DNA of 64,000 bases from Paraburkholderia dioscoreae. Its GTDB lineage: Bacteria > Pseudomonadota > Gammaproteobacteria > Burkholderiales > Burkholderiaceae. The position numbers and the translations under genes were made by a program. The notes below the pieces were generated by a model, which was given only the letters and a program-made list of their open reading frames with translations, was not told the origin of the DNA and searched no databases. Numbering within the stretch: the stretch's first letter is position 1; each line of letters opens with the position of its first letter. This document shows, one piece after another, positions 44,827-54,255 of the stretch. The stretch covers positions 3,162,001 to 3,226,000 of the forward strand of contig NZ_LR699554.1 of the NCBI RefSeq assembly GCF_902459535.1, read 5' to 3'.

Positions 44827-45758
44827 GTTCTGTTCGCCTTCGGGTCGAGATAGCCATGCAGTACGTCGGCGCACGTGTTCGACGCGATGAAGATCGTCGT
44901 GATCACGAGCACGATGGCCTGCACCGTCGGATAGTCGCGCTGGAAGATCGCCGTGAGCAAAGCGCGCGAGACGCCTGGCAGATTGAAGATCTGCTCCACG
45001 ATCAACGCCCAGCCGAACATGTAGCCGTAACTCATCGCCGCCGTGCTCACGAGCGACGGCAACGCGTTCTTCAGTGCATAGAGGCGAATACGCGACGGCG
45101 ACAAACCGAGCGCTCTGGCGGTTCGCACATAATCCTGCGAGAGCGCATCGACCATGTTCGCCCGCACCAGACGGCTCAGCACGGAGATGTAGTACACCGA
45201 CATCGTCAGCACGGGCAACACCAGCGCGAGCAGATGAGCCGCCGGGCCGTCCGACCAGGGCGTGAGGCCGCCCACAGGAAACCAACCGGTCTTCAAGGCG
45301 ACATAGCGGATCAGCAGCAACCCCAGCCAGAACGACGGCACGGATAAACCGACAATCGCCACGGCTCGCAGCAGATGGTCCGTTCCGCTGTTCTCTTTCA
45401 GCGCCGCCACGGTGCCGAGCACGATCGACACGAAGATCGTGAAGACGAACGACAGCGTGACGAGTTCGACGGTATTCGGCAACGTATCGGCAATCTGTGG
45501 GCCGATCGGGTTGCCGGTCACGTAGGACTTGCCGAAATCGAGCGCGAGCGCGCCGTTCAGCCACGTGCCGTATTGCGCGACGACAGTCCGGTCGAGTCCA
45601 TATTGATGATTGAACGCGGCGATCTGTTCGATGCTTGCGTCGCTGCCCAACGTCAGACGCGCGGGCGACACGGGTGTCGCGCGACACATTGCGAACAGCA
45701 ACGCGCTCACCACCAGCAGCACCAGCACAGACGAAAACAGCCTCGAAACGGCTTTCAT
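44823..45758 (-). CDS. ABC transporter permease (DppB/OppB-like)
   Basis: A 311-residue inner-membrane permease. Features: an N-terminal helix, LDFGKSYVTGNPI, several helices, and the EAA loop DYVRTARALGLSPSRIRLYALKNALPSLV. Typical OppB-family order and length. It lies 7 bases after the SBP gene at 45766 on the same strand and overlaps the next permease by 4 bases. Confidence 0.93.
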   Translation of the reverse strand: MKAVSRLFSSVLVLLVVSALLFAMCRATPVSPARLTLGSDASIEQIAAFNHQYGLDRTVVAQYGTWLNGALALDFGKSYVTGNPIGPQIADTLPNTVELVTLSFVFTIFVSIVLGTVAALKENSGTDHLLRAVAIVGLSVPSFWLGLLLIRYVALKTGWFPVGGLTPWSDGPAAHLLALVLPVLTMSVYYISVLSRLVRANMVDALSQDYVRTARALGLSPSRIRLYALKNALPSLVSTAAMSYGYMFGWALIVEQIFNLPGVSRALLTAIFQRDYPTVQAIVLVITTIFIASNTCADVLHGYLDPKANRT

Positions 45759-45765
45759 ATCGACC

Positions 45766-47331
45766 TCATGCCTTCGCGAGATAGACGTTGTCGAGCTTCA
45801 GCGAGAAGCCGGCGTTCACCTGAAAATCCTTCACATTGCTGCGCCACAAGTTCTGCACTTCCAGCGCGCCGATCCAGACCGCCGGACAGTCGCGCGCCAG
45901 CACCTGCTGAAGCTTCGCGAGAATCGGCTTCAGCGCGGCAGGATCGTCGACCAGATAGCTGTCGTCGATCAGCTTCAGCAATTCTGCACTCTCATAGCCG
46001 CTCGCTTTCCAGAGACTTTCCGTTGGCCGGAACAGCGCATTGAGCAGATACGTCGGCTCCGGCGGCGCGATGAAACCGGTCAATGCCGCAGCGTGGTTGC
46101 CGACCAGCACCTGCGAAATCATCTGCCCGAAATCGAGCGGACGCAGATTGACGCGCACGCCCAGCGACGCCAGTTGCGCCTGAATGAACAGCGCCGTGGA
46201 TGATGTATCGATCAGATACGCAGGCTGCACGTACAGCAGATCGAACGACGCGCCGCTCGCGTACTTCGAGCTTTTCAACGCCGCTCGCGCCTGATCCAGA
46301 TTGAACGCCAGGCTTCCAGCCGAGCTTGCGTCGTACCACGGCGACTCCGGCGCAAACGGCATGCTGCTCGCCTTCACCGCGCCATAGCACAGATCGCGGC
46401 AAATCTTGCCCCGATCCAGCACGAGCGAAACGGCACGGCGAAACGCCGGGTCGTCGAATGGCGCCTTGCGGTTGTTCAGGCATATCATCAGCGGGCTGGT
46501 CGGCGATGGACGGCTATCGCCCGCGAGGCCCGCCGACGTGCGGATCTGCGCGAACGTCTGGGCCGGCGGCGCGCTGATGATCTGCGTCTGGTCCGACATC
46601 AGCGACGCAAGCCGCGACGATTCTTCCGGAATGATGCGGAACACCACCTTGTCCCAATGCGGCTCGCCCTTGCCCCAGTAAGCCGGATTGCGCTTCAATT
46701 CGACAAAGTCGTTCGCCTTGGACTGCACGAAAATTGCCGGGCCGGTGCCGACACCGATCGGCGTCTGCTTGAAGTAGTCGGCTGGGTGCTGCTCGCGGCT
46801 GCCTACCGGAAAAATACCCATGTACTTCGACATGTAGTCGAGCAACGGCCGGTAAGGGCGCTTGAGGCGGATCACGGCGGTATTCGCATCCGGCGTGCTG
46901 ACCGAATCGATCACGGTCCAGAACGGCCGGCGGAACGCCTTGTTCGCGGGATTCAGCACGTAGTCGAAGCTGTATTTCACGTCAGCGGACGTGAAAGGCT
47001 GGCCGTTCTGAAAGTTCACGCCGCGCTGCAGATCGAATGTGTACGTCAGTTTGTCCGGCGAAATCGTCCAGGCGCGCGCCAGTTGCGGCACCCGCTGACC
47101 GCGCGCGTCGACGCCGACCAGATTCTCGAAGATCAGCTGGTTGATCGCCATTACGTCGTGATTCGGCTGGTTGATCGGATCGAGCGTTTGCGGATTGCTC
47201 GGAATGGCGACCGACAACACCCCTGCCTGCGCCGCGAAAACGCGGCCTTCGAATGCGAGCGGCAGCGAAAGCCCCGCGATGCCCGCGGCGCCCGCGCGAA
47301 GGAGTTGTCGTCGCCTGTTGCTGAAAGTCAT
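45766..47331 (-). CDS. ABC transporter substrate-binding protein, family 5 (peptide/opine type)
   Basis: A 521-residue SBP_bac_5 periplasmic binding protein. The N-terminus has a Tat-like signal (SNRRRQLLRAGAAGIAGLSL, ending GRVFAAQ), which suggests export in folded form. Family motifs: the opening SNPQTLDPINQPNHDV, VPQLARAWTISPDKLTYTFDL and GQPFTSADVKYSFDYVLNP. These proteins bind peptides, opines, nickel complexes or other amide-rich compounds, so the ligand is open; HyuAB nearby argues for a cyclic amide or its peptide-like source. AGAGG six bases before ATG 47331. The 14-bp palindrome GTGAATCGATTCAC is 45 bases upstream. Confidence 0.93.
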   Translation of the reverse strand: MTFSNRRRQLLRAGAAGIAGLSLPLAFEGRVFAAQAGVLSVAIPSNPQTLDPINQPNHDVMAINQLIFENLVGVDARGQRVPQLARAWTISPDKLTYTFDLQRGVNFQNGQPFTSADVKYSFDYVLNPANKAFRRPFWTVIDSVSTPDANTAVIRLKRPYRPLLDYMSKYMGIFPVGSREQHPADYFKQTPIGVGTGPAIFVQSKANDFVELKRNPAYWGKGEPHWDKVVFRIIPEESSRLASLMSDQTQIISAPPAQTFAQIRTSAGLAGDSRPSPTSPLMICLNNRKAPFDDPAFRRAVSLVLDRGKICRDLCYGAVKASSMPFAPESPWYDASSAGSLAFNLDQARAALKSSKYASGASFDLLYVQPAYLIDTSSTALFIQAQLASLGVRVNLRPLDFGQMISQVLVGNHAAALTGFIAPPEPTYLLNALFRPTESLWKASGYESAELLKLIDDSYLVDDPAALKPILAKLQQVLARDCPAVWIGALEVQNLWRSNVKDFQVNAGFSLKLDNVYLAKA

Positions 47332-47375
47332 GAAATCCTCTGCTTTTTCAATGCCGCGCCGTTCAATACATTTTA

Positions 47376-47389
47376 GTGAATCGATTCAC
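47376..47389. promoter_or_regulatory. LacI-type operator upstream of ABC transporter operon
   Basis: Perfect 14-bp palindrome GTGAATCGATTCAC, the longest version of the shared site, 45 bases before the substrate-binding-protein gene. Repression from here would control all five transporter genes. Confidence 0.88.
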
Positions 47390-47476
47390 AGACAATAGTG
47401 AGGTTGGCGCGGCGAGTCAACTTTTCAAAAATATCGGAAACCCTGACTGGGGCGCTCAGCGCGCTTTGCAGCGGCC

Positions 47477-48226
47477 CTAGGCAAGCAGCAACGAGGCGTC
47501 GGCGAGCGACAGCACCGTGGTGCGCGAATCGAATGCGGTGGAGAAAAGATGATCGTGCACGACCTGGTCCGGGTCGTAACAGCAATCCTTGACGGTGTAC
47601 AAGCGGAAGTCCGCGTCGCTCGCATACCCGACAGACGAGAGCACGACGCCGGTCGACGCAATGCCGGCCATGATCAGCGTATCGATACCCTGCGCGGAAA
47701 GCCGCGCCTGCAGATCGGTGCCGAAAAACACGCTGGCACGATGTCCGACGATGAGCGGTTCGTTGGCCTGCTGGCCGAGTTCCGGCGCGATTTTGTCGTT
47801 GATAAAAAGGCCGAGTTGTTTGAGTCCTTGCCCGTTCTTGTTCAACGGGCTGACTTCCGGATAACCCGGGCTGAACTGGATCTTCGCGAAGTAGACGCTG
47901 ACGCCTTTGGCCCGCGCGGCATCGCACAACTTGCGCGTGTTGGCGAGCAGCGTAGGCGCGACAGACGGAAAGAGCCCCAGAATGTCGGTCTGATAATGCA
48001 TGACCACCAGCGCGGTTTGCGCCGGCACGATCGCCGGAATCTGCGCACCCACGCTCTGCGCAGACGCGGCGCTGATCCCGCCGTCTCCGCAGCCATCAAG
48101 ACCGAGTCCGGTCGCCACCGCGCCGGCCAGCACGCCTGCCGTTTTCATAAACCGTCGACGGCCTGCACGGCCGCCTTCCTCGCTGTTGTCCTGCCTCGAC
48201 TGTAACCCGATTTTTCTGTCGCCCAT
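47477..48226 (-). CDS. Exported isochorismatase-fold protein without the catalytic cysteine
   Basis: A 249-residue protein. Residues 1-50 hold a Tat-type signal (GRRRFMKTAGVLAG) with a possible lipobox-like GLDGC. The rest is the isochorismatase/cysteine-hydrolase fold: LVVMHYQTDIL supplies the usual Asp. At the nucleophile position, where the family has a Cys after the cis-peptide (pattern GxxTxxCV), this protein reads GIASTGVVLSS, with Val. It is therefore probably not a standard cysteine amidase; a Cys-less subgroup with a similar GVVLS sequence is known in databases. It lies 145 bases before the transporter operon and has its own TGAATCGATTCA site 18 bases upstream. Role unknown; perhaps a periplasmic binding or hydrolytic step. 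Confidence 0.82.
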   Translation of the reverse strand: MGDRKIGLQSRQDNSEEGGRAGRRRFMKTAGVLAGAVATGLGLDGCGDGGISAASAQSVGAQIPAIVPAQTALVVMHYQTDILGLFPSVAPTLLANTRKLCDAARAKGVSVYFAKIQFSPGYPEVSPLNKNGQGLKQLGLFINDKIAPELGQQANEPLIVGHRASVFFGTDLQARLSAQGIDTLIMAGIASTGVVLSSVGYASDADFRLYTVKDCCYDPDQVVHDHLFSTAFDSRTTVLSLADASLLLA

Positions 48227-48244
48227 ATCCCGCCTCGAATTTGG

Positions 48245-48256
48245 TGAATCGATTCA
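48245..48256. promoter_or_regulatory. LacI-type operator upstream of isochorismatase-like gene
   Basis: Perfect palindrome TGAATCGATTCA, only 18 bases before the start codon, where a repressor would cover the promoter or block early elongation. Confidence 0.85.
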
Positions 48257-48341
48257 TTTTCGGTGTGTACGCAATGTCAGCGACGAAAAATCCGCTGTCA
48301 AGCAACTTTGCGGTCGGACAAACCCTGGGAATCGAATCCGG

Positions 48342-49424
48342 CTAGCGCTTTTTGCGGCGTGCCAGGCTGGGAGGCGCGCCGCACGACTCGCGCACGATCA
48401 TCCGCATTGGATGTTTCGAGCGGCGAATGCCGGACGGCGCGGAACCCTCGATCAGTTGCAACATCATGTCCGCGGCTTCGCGGCCCACGTCGCGCGGGTT
48501 TTGCGTCACCACGGTCAACGCCGGCGACGCGATGCCCGAATACTCGTGCTCGCCGATGGAAATCACCGACAGGTCGGCCGGAATCGACAGCCCGGTTTCC
48601 CGCACCACTTCGAGCACGACCGCCACGTCGTTCAGCGTGGCAATGATGGCGGTAGGCCGCCCGGGACCGGTGAGCAGCGCGCGGCAGACGTCTTTGTTAA
48701 ATGCGCTGGTACGCAGCACGAGCGCAGGATCGAGCGCGATGCCGGCGGCCTCGCACGCGGCCTGATAGCCGCGCACCATCTCGCGGCCCACCCACGTGTT
48801 TTCGTGGCCGGCCACGAGCGCAATGGAGCGATGGCCGAGCGACGCGAGATAGCGCACGGCCTGACGGCAGCCGTCGGCGTGATCGGTCAGCACCGAATTA
48901 AATTCGCCCTGGGCGTCGCGCTCCCACAGCACGACGGGCATATTCAGGGTGTGCAGGAAGTTGAAATAGGAAGGCGTCTCGTCGTCGGAAATCGCACCGA
49001 TGAATCCGTCGATGCGGCGCTGCTTGAGGCTCGACAGAATGGCCCGCTCACGCTCGAGGTCGTAATGGGAATTGGCGATCAGAATCTCGAAACCCCTTGC
49101 CCGCAGGCGCTCTTCGGCCGCGCTTACCATCTGCGCGGCGGTGTGCTGGGTGATGTCGGAAATCAGGCAGCCAATCGCGCTGGAGCTGCCCTTGCGCATG
49201 CTGCGCGCCACCACGTTCGGCACGAAATTCAACTCCGCCACCGCGGCGCGCACCGCCTCCTGAATGGCCGGCGCCACATTCTCGCGGCCGTTGAGCACCC
49301 GCGACACCGAGCCGACCGACACCTTCGCGAGGCGCGCGACGTCCTGCACGGTGGGCGAGCCCTGCGGGGATTTTCGGCTGCGCAATGCAGGCTGAACGGG
49401 TTTGCTGGCTCTCTGTTTGGGCAT
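48342..49424 (-). CDS. LacI-family transcriptional regulator of the HyuAB/transport cluster
   Basis: A 360-residue LacI/GalR repressor. The DNA-binding head is near residue 25 (TVQDVARLAKVSVGSVSRVLNGRENV), including the hinge-type helix region, and is followed by a periplasmic-binding-protein-like effector domain (about 80-340). The start is placed at ATG 49424 (MPKQRASK); the frame is open to TTG 49457, which would overlap the operator. The near-palindrome TGAATCGATGCA at 49458-49469 suggests autoregulation. The effector is probably a small molecule from the imported substrate (inferred). Confidence 0.93.
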   Translation of the reverse strand: MPKQRASKPVQPALRSRKSPQGSPTVQDVARLAKVSVGSVSRVLNGRENVAPAIQEAVRAAVAELNFVPNVVARSMRKGSSSAIGCLISDITQHTAAQMVSAAEERLRARGFEILIANSHYDLERERAILSSLKQRRIDGFIGAISDDETPSYFNFLHTLNMPVVLWERDAQGEFNSVLTDHADGCRQAVRYLASLGHRSIALVAGHENTWVGREMVRGYQAACEAAGIALDPALVLRTSAFNKDVCRALLTGPGRPTAIIATLNDVAVVLEVVRETGLSIPADLSVISIGEHEYSGIASPALTVVTQNPRDVGREAADMMLQLIEGSAPSGIRRSKHPMRMIVRESCGAPPSLARRKKR

Positions 49425-49457
49425 GACGGAAGGCGGAAGTCGTCGATCGGTTCTCAA

Positions 49458-49469
49458 TGAATCGATGCA
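49458..49469. promoter_or_regulatory. LacI-type operator (one mismatch) upstream of lacI
   Basis: TGAATCGATGCA differs from the shared palindrome at one base (G for T at position 10). It lies about 34 bases before the regulator start and is the weakest of the four copies, as is common for autoregulatory sites. Confidence 0.75.
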
Positions 49470-49653
49470 TCGAGCCGATTATAGTGCGTCCCGGCTCTGC
49501 CCCATGTCGGCTCGGGCTTGCGGTGCGAGTCGGCCGCTGTCAGTGCAGAGGAAAAACAACCGCCAGGGTATGCGAAAAACAGATATGACAGGATCGCCAA
49601 TATCAATTCGGGCAACGCCCTGCAGTTTTTTTCATACAGATCACGTCCCGCTT

Positions 49654-50559
49654 TCAACTCCCGCATGCATGAATGAGGAACTGCTGAAACGCCACTGCCG
49701 GCGTATCCAGCGTCGTGCCTTTACGCCATAACATGCCCGCATCCATCTGCGGAATCGCGTTGAGAATGGGTCGCGCGTCGATCCGCTTGCCTTCCAGCGA
49801 CCACGGGCGAAACACCATGTCGGACAGAATCGTCACGCCGAAGCCATGCGCGACCAGACCGCGCAGCGCCTCCATTGAACTCGTGCGAAACGCGATATTC
49901 GGCTCGACATCATTCTGCTTCCAGTAGCGCAGCGTGGATTGCTCGCCTTCGTCTACCGTGATCAGAATGTACGGATAACTCGCGATATCCGCGAGCGAAG
50001 GCGCATTGAGTTGCGCGAGCGGATGGGTGGGCGAGGTCCACAACTGTCGGCGCGAGCGGATCAGCACATGGTGACGGAAACGCCGGATATTTTCGACATT
50101 CGATAGCAGAACAATGCCGAGATCAACCTCGCCGGTGAGCACGGCCTGTTCGATCGATTCACGGTCAAGGTCGTGCAGATCGATCACGACGTCGGGGTAC
50201 GTCGCGCGAAACCGCGCCATCAACTCCGGCAGGAAATAACCCAACACGGTATACGACGCAGCAATGCGCACGGTACCTTTGAGATCGTGCGAGCGGAACG
50301 GCGCCTTGTAAACCGCGTCGCGCACCGAATCGAGTATGTGTCTCGCGTGGCTCAGAAAATCGTGCCCGTCTGGCGTCAACGTGACGCCTTGAGGCAGGCG
50401 CTCGAAGAGCCGCGTACCCAGGGTTTCCTCCAATGCAAGCACGGCATTGGTGATCGCCGATTGCGACACGTGCTCGGCCGTCGCCGCCATCGAAAACTGC
50501 CCGCTCTGGGCTGCAGCCACGAAGTAACGCATCTGCCGCAGGGTAACGTCTTTTGACAT
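49654..50559 (-). CDS. LysR-family transcriptional regulator
   Basis: A 301-residue LysR regulator: helix-turn-helix MRYFVAAAQSGQFSMAATAEHVSQSAITNAVLALEETLG and a PBP-like effector domain (about 90-295). ATG 50559. It is divergent from the indolepyruvate oxidoreductase at 50656 with a 96-base gap, the normal arrangement for a LysR regulator and its target. It most likely controls that gene and the aminotransferase and thioesterase behind it. Effector unknown; a 2-oxoacid is plausible. Confidence 0.93.
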   Translation of the reverse strand: MSKDVTLRQMRYFVAAAQSGQFSMAATAEHVSQSAITNAVLALEETLGTRLFERLPQGVTLTPDGHDFLSHARHILDSVRDAVYKAPFRSHDLKGTVRIAASYTVLGYFLPELMARFRATYPDVVIDLHDLDRESIEQAVLTGEVDLGIVLLSNVENIRRFRHHVLIRSRRQLWTSPTHPLAQLNAPSLADIASYPYILITVDEGEQSTLRYWKQNDVEPNIAFRTSSMEALRGLVAHGFGVTILSDMVFRPWSLEGKRIDARPILNAIPQMDAGMLWRKGTTLDTPAVAFQQFLIHACGS

Positions 50560-50655
50560 GTGTTTTTCAAATAGCAGGATTCGGTATTCGTGATTTTACG
50601 TTGGAAATTCTGCTTCCTATACTCCGCTTCCAATAAAGCCGCCGGAGACTTCCCC

Positions 50656-53600
50656 ATGAACGCCCCGCTAATGCCGCCACTACGTGACGCGCTTGCCGAC
50701 GTATCGCTCGACGACAAATACGCGCTCGAAAAGGGCCGCGTCTATATGAGCGGCACTCAGGCGCTGGTGCGGCTGCCTATGCTGCAGAAAGCGCGCGACC
50801 GCCGCGCCGGTCTCGACACCGCGGGCTATGTGTCGGGCTATCGCGGCTCGCCGCTCGGCGCGCTCGATCAGGGTCTATGGAAAGCGAAGAAGCATCTGAA
50901 GGAACACGACGTGGTATTCCAGCCGGGGGTTAATGAGGATCTCGCGGCGACTGCCGTGTGGGGCACGCAGCAGCTCAACCTCTGGCCGGGCGCGAAGGTC
51001 GACGGTGTATTCGGCATGTGGTACGGCAAGGGGCCGGGTGTGGATCGCACCGGCGACGTCTTCAAGCACGCGAATTCGGCCGGCACCGATCCGAACGGCG
51101 GCGTGCTGGTGCTGGCGGGCGACGACCATGCGGCGAAGTCGTCGTCGGTCGCGCATCAATCGGAGCACATGTTCGTGGCAAGCGGCATCCCGGTGCTGTA
51201 TCCGGCAAGCGTGCAGGAGTATCTCGACTACGGTCTGCACGGCTGGGCCATGAGCCGCTACGCGGGTCTGTGGGTCGCGATGAAGTGCGTGACGGACGTG
51301 GTCGAATCGAGCGCGTCGATCGAGATCGACCCGGACCGCTTGCAGATCGTCCTGCCGGATGACTTCGAGATGCCCGAAGGCGGCCTGAATATCCGCTGGC
51401 CCGATCCGCCGCTCGCGCAGGAAGCGCGTCTGCTCAACTACAAGTGGTATGCGGCGCTCGCCTATATTCGCGCGAACAAGCTGAACCGCGTGGTGATCGA
51501 CAGTCCCAATCCACGCCTTGGGATCATGACCGCCGGCAAGGCGTATCTCGACGTGCGCCAGGCGCTCGCCGACCTCTCGCTCGACGACGAAACCTGCGCA
51601 CGCATTGGCATACGCGTGCTGAAAGTGGGTTGCGTATGGCCGCTCGACGCGCAGAACGCGCGCGACTTCGCAACCGGGCTCGACGAGATTCTGGTGGTCG
51701 AAGAGAAACGCCAGATTCTCGAATATGCGCTCAAAGAGGAGCTCTACAACTGGCGCGACGACGTGCGCCCAAAGGTGTTCGGCAAATTCGACCAGCGCGA
51801 CGACGAAGGCGGCGAATGGTCGGTGCCGCGTGGACAGACCCTGCTGCCCGCGCACTACGAACTGTCGCCCGCCCTGATTGCGAAAGCGATCGCCCGGCGC
51901 CTCGCCAAAGCCGATCTGCCTGCCGATTTGCGGGCGCGAATCGATGCGCGCGTTGCCGTGATCGAGGCCAAGGAGCGCGAGGCGGCCACGCTGCGTTTCG
52001 TGACGGAACGGCAACCTTGGTTCTGCTCGGGCTGCCCGCACAACACGTCGACACGCGTGCCGGATGGTTCACGCGCACTGGCCGGCATTGGCTGCCACTA
52101 CATGTCGATGTGGATGGACCGCAACACGGAGACCTTCAGCCAGATGGGCGGCGAAGGCGTTGCGTGGACCGGCCAGATGCATTTCACGAATGAGCGTCAC
52201 GTGTTCGTCAATCTGGGCGACGGCACCTATTTTCATTCGGGTCTGCTCGCGATTCGCGCTTCGATTGCGGCCGGCGCGAACGTCACCTACAAGGTGCTCT
52301 ACAACGACGCGGTCGCGATGACCGGCGGCCAGCCGGTGGATGGCGTGCTCACCGTGCCGCAGATCGCGTTTCAGGTCGTTGCCGAAGGCGCGAAACACGT
52401 GCTGATCGTGACGGACGAGCCGGAGAAATACGACGCGAACGTTCGCCTTCCAGAAGGCGTGAAGGTGTATCACCGCGACGAACTCGACCGCTTGCAGCGC
52501 GAGTTGCGCGAAGTGGCGGGTACATCGATTCTGATCTACGACCAGACCTGTGCGACCGAAAAACGGCGGCGCCGCAAACGCGGCACCTATCCCGATCCGG
52601 CGAAACGCGCTTTTATCAACGACGCGGTGTGCGAAGGTTGCGGCGACTGTTCGGTGGAATCGAACTGCCTGTCGGTCGAGCCGTTGCAAACGTTGCTCGG
52701 GAGCAAGCGAAAGATCAACCAGTCGTCGTGCAATAAAGATTTTTCGTGCGTGAACGGCTTCTGTCCGAGTTTCGTCACGGCTGAAGGCGCGCAGGTGAAA
52801 AAACCCGTTAAACATGCGACCGCAGCCGCGTTGCCCGATTTCGCCGCGCTGCCCAGACCTACGATTGCTTCGCTATCCAAACCGTATGGCGTGCTGGTGA
52901 CGGGCGTGGGTGGAACCGGCGTCGTGACGATCGGCGGCTTGCTTGGCATGGCGGCTCACCTCGAAAGCAAGGGCGTCACCGTGCTCGATATGGCTGGGCT
53001 CGCGCAGAAAGGCGGCGCTGTGCTCAGCCATGTGCAGATCGCCGCAGCACCCGACCAACTGCACGCAACGCGGATCGCGGCCGGTGAAGCGCGCCTGATT
53101 CTCGGCTGCGATGCGATCGTCTCCGCTTCCGCTGAAGTGCTGGCACGCACGCAACGCGGCGTAACGAAAGCGGCGATCAACAGCGGCGCCACGCCGACCG
53201 CACAGTTCGTGCGGGATCCGCATTGGAGTTTTCCGGCCGATCAGACACAACAGGATCTGCACGCAAGCATCGGCGACGACTGCGACTTTATCGACGCCAA
53301 TCGTCTTGCGCTCGCGCTGTTAGGCGACACGCTCTATGCCAATCCGCTGTTGCTCGGCTTTGCGTGGCAACGCGGCTGGCTGCCGCTCAGCTACGAAAGT
53401 CTCGATCGCGCGATCGAACTGAATGGCGTCGCCGTGGAAAAAAATCGTCTGGCGTTCGAATGGGGCCGCTACGTCGCGCAGCACGGTGAAACCGCCGCGG
53501 ATGCTTTCACGCCGCTGGCCGGCAAGCAGCAGGCCATTGTCGTGCAGATGCCCGAATCGTTGGACCGGTTGATCGAGCGCAATGTCGAGCGGCTGAGCGT

Positions 53601-54255
53601 CTATCAGAACCCGCGTTATGCAGCGCGCTATGTCGAAGCCGTAGAACGGCTGCGCGCGAAGGAAGCGGCCGTGGTGTCCGGGTCGAAGCCTCGCCTCACG
53701 CCGGTGGTCGCGCGCAATCTGGCGAAACTGATGACCTATAAGGACGAGTACGAAGTGGCCCGTCTCTATGCGGACCCGGCCTATATGGACAAACTGCGTG
53801 CCCAGTTCGAAGGCGAGCCGGGTCGCGATTACAAGCTTGCGTTCCATCTCGCGCCGCCATTGCTCACCAAACGCGACGAACACGGCCACCTGAAAAAACA
53901 AAGATTCGGGCAATGGACGCTCACGATGTTCCGCGCACTCGAAAAATTCAGATTCCTGCGCGGCACGGCATTCGACGTATTCGGCAAGACGCAAGAGCGG
54001 CGCAATGAACGTGATCTGATCGAGCAGTACTTCGCACTGGTCGACGAATTCTGCGCAACGCTCGACACCGCCCGTTTCGATGCGGCAATGAAACTCGCCA
54101 ATCTGCCGGACGAGATTCGCGGTTTCGGTCACGTCAAGGAGCGCAACGTGCTCGCCGCGGCAACGAAGCGCGAACGCTGGCTTGCCGAATACCGCGCCGA
54201 TGCGGCCGGCACGCCGCCCGTTTCATCTTCTCAACCTTTCGAAAAATCGTTATGA
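50656..54255 (+). CDS. Fused indolepyruvate:ferredoxin oxidoreductase family protein
   Basis: A 1199-residue TPP- and Fe-S-dependent 2-oxoacid oxidoreductase in which IorA and IorB are fused, as in many betaproteobacteria. The N-terminal half is the pyrimidine-binding region (YVSGYRGSPLGALDQ) with a TPP-domain GDGTYFHSG motif around residue 525. CSGCPHNTS and the CEGCGDC...C and CNKDFSCVNGFCPSF segments carry cysteines for [4Fe-4S] clusters. The gamma-like domain begins near residue 755 (LVTGVGGTGVVTIGG). It oxidatively decarboxylates aryl- or branched-chain pyruvates to acyl-CoA. GGAG before ATG 50656. The stop overlaps the aminotransferase start by 4 bases, so transamination and decarboxylation are coupled. 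Confidence 0.95.
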   Translation: MNAPLMPPLRDALADVSLDDKYALEKGRVYMSGTQALVRLPMLQKARDRRAGLDTAGYVSGYRGSPLGALDQGLWKAKKHLKEHDVVFQPGVNEDLAATAVWGTQQLNLWPGAKVDGVFGMWYGKGPGVDRTGDVFKHANSAGTDPNGGVLVLAGDDHAAKSSSVAHQSEHMFVASGIPVLYPASVQEYLDYGLHGWAMSRYAGLWVAMKCVTDVVESSASIEIDPDRLQIVLPDDFEMPEGGLNIRWPDPPLAQEARLLNYKWYAALAYIRANKLNRVVIDSPNPRLGIMTAGKAYLDVRQALADLSLDDETCARIGIRVLKVGCVWPLDAQNARDFATGLDEILVVEEKRQILEYALKEELYNWRDDVRPKVFGKFDQRDDEGGEWSVPRGQTLLPAHYELSPALIAKAIARRLAKADLPADLRARIDARVAVIEAKEREAATLRFVTERQPWFCSGCPHNTSTRVPDGSRALAGIGCHYMSMWMDRNTETFSQMGGEGVAWTGQMHFTNERHVFVNLGDGTYFHSGLLAIRASIAAGANVTYKVLYNDAVAMTGGQPVDGVLTVPQIAFQVVAEGAKHVLIVTDEPEKYDANVRLPEGVKVYHRDELDRLQRELREVAGTSILIYDQTCATEKRRRRKRGTYPDPAKRAFINDAVCEGCGDCSVESNCLSVEPLQTLLGSKRKINQSSCNKDFSCVNGFCPSFVTAEGAQVKKPVKHATAAALPDFAALPRPTIASLSKPYGVLVTGVGGTGVVTIGGLLGMAAHLESKGVTVLDMAGLAQKGGAVLSHVQIAAAPDQLHATRIAAGEARLILGCDAIVSASAEVLARTQRGVTKAAINSGATPTAQFVRDPHWSFPADQTQQDLHASIGDDCDFIDANRLALALLGDTLYANPLLLGFAWQRGWLPLSYESLDRAIELNGVAVEKNRLAFEWGRYVAQHGETAADAFTPLAGKQQAIVVQMPESLDRLIERNVERLSVYQNPRYAARYVEAVERLRAKEAAVVSGSKPRLTPVVARNLAKLMTYKDEYEVARLYADPAYMDKLRAQFEGEPGRDYKLAFHLAPPLLTKRDEHGHLKKQRFGQWTLTMFRALEKFRFLRGTAFDVFGKTQERRNERDLIEQYFALVDEFCATLDTARFDAAMKLANLPDEIRGFGHVKERNVLAAATKRERWLAEYRADAAGTPPVSSSQPFEKSL

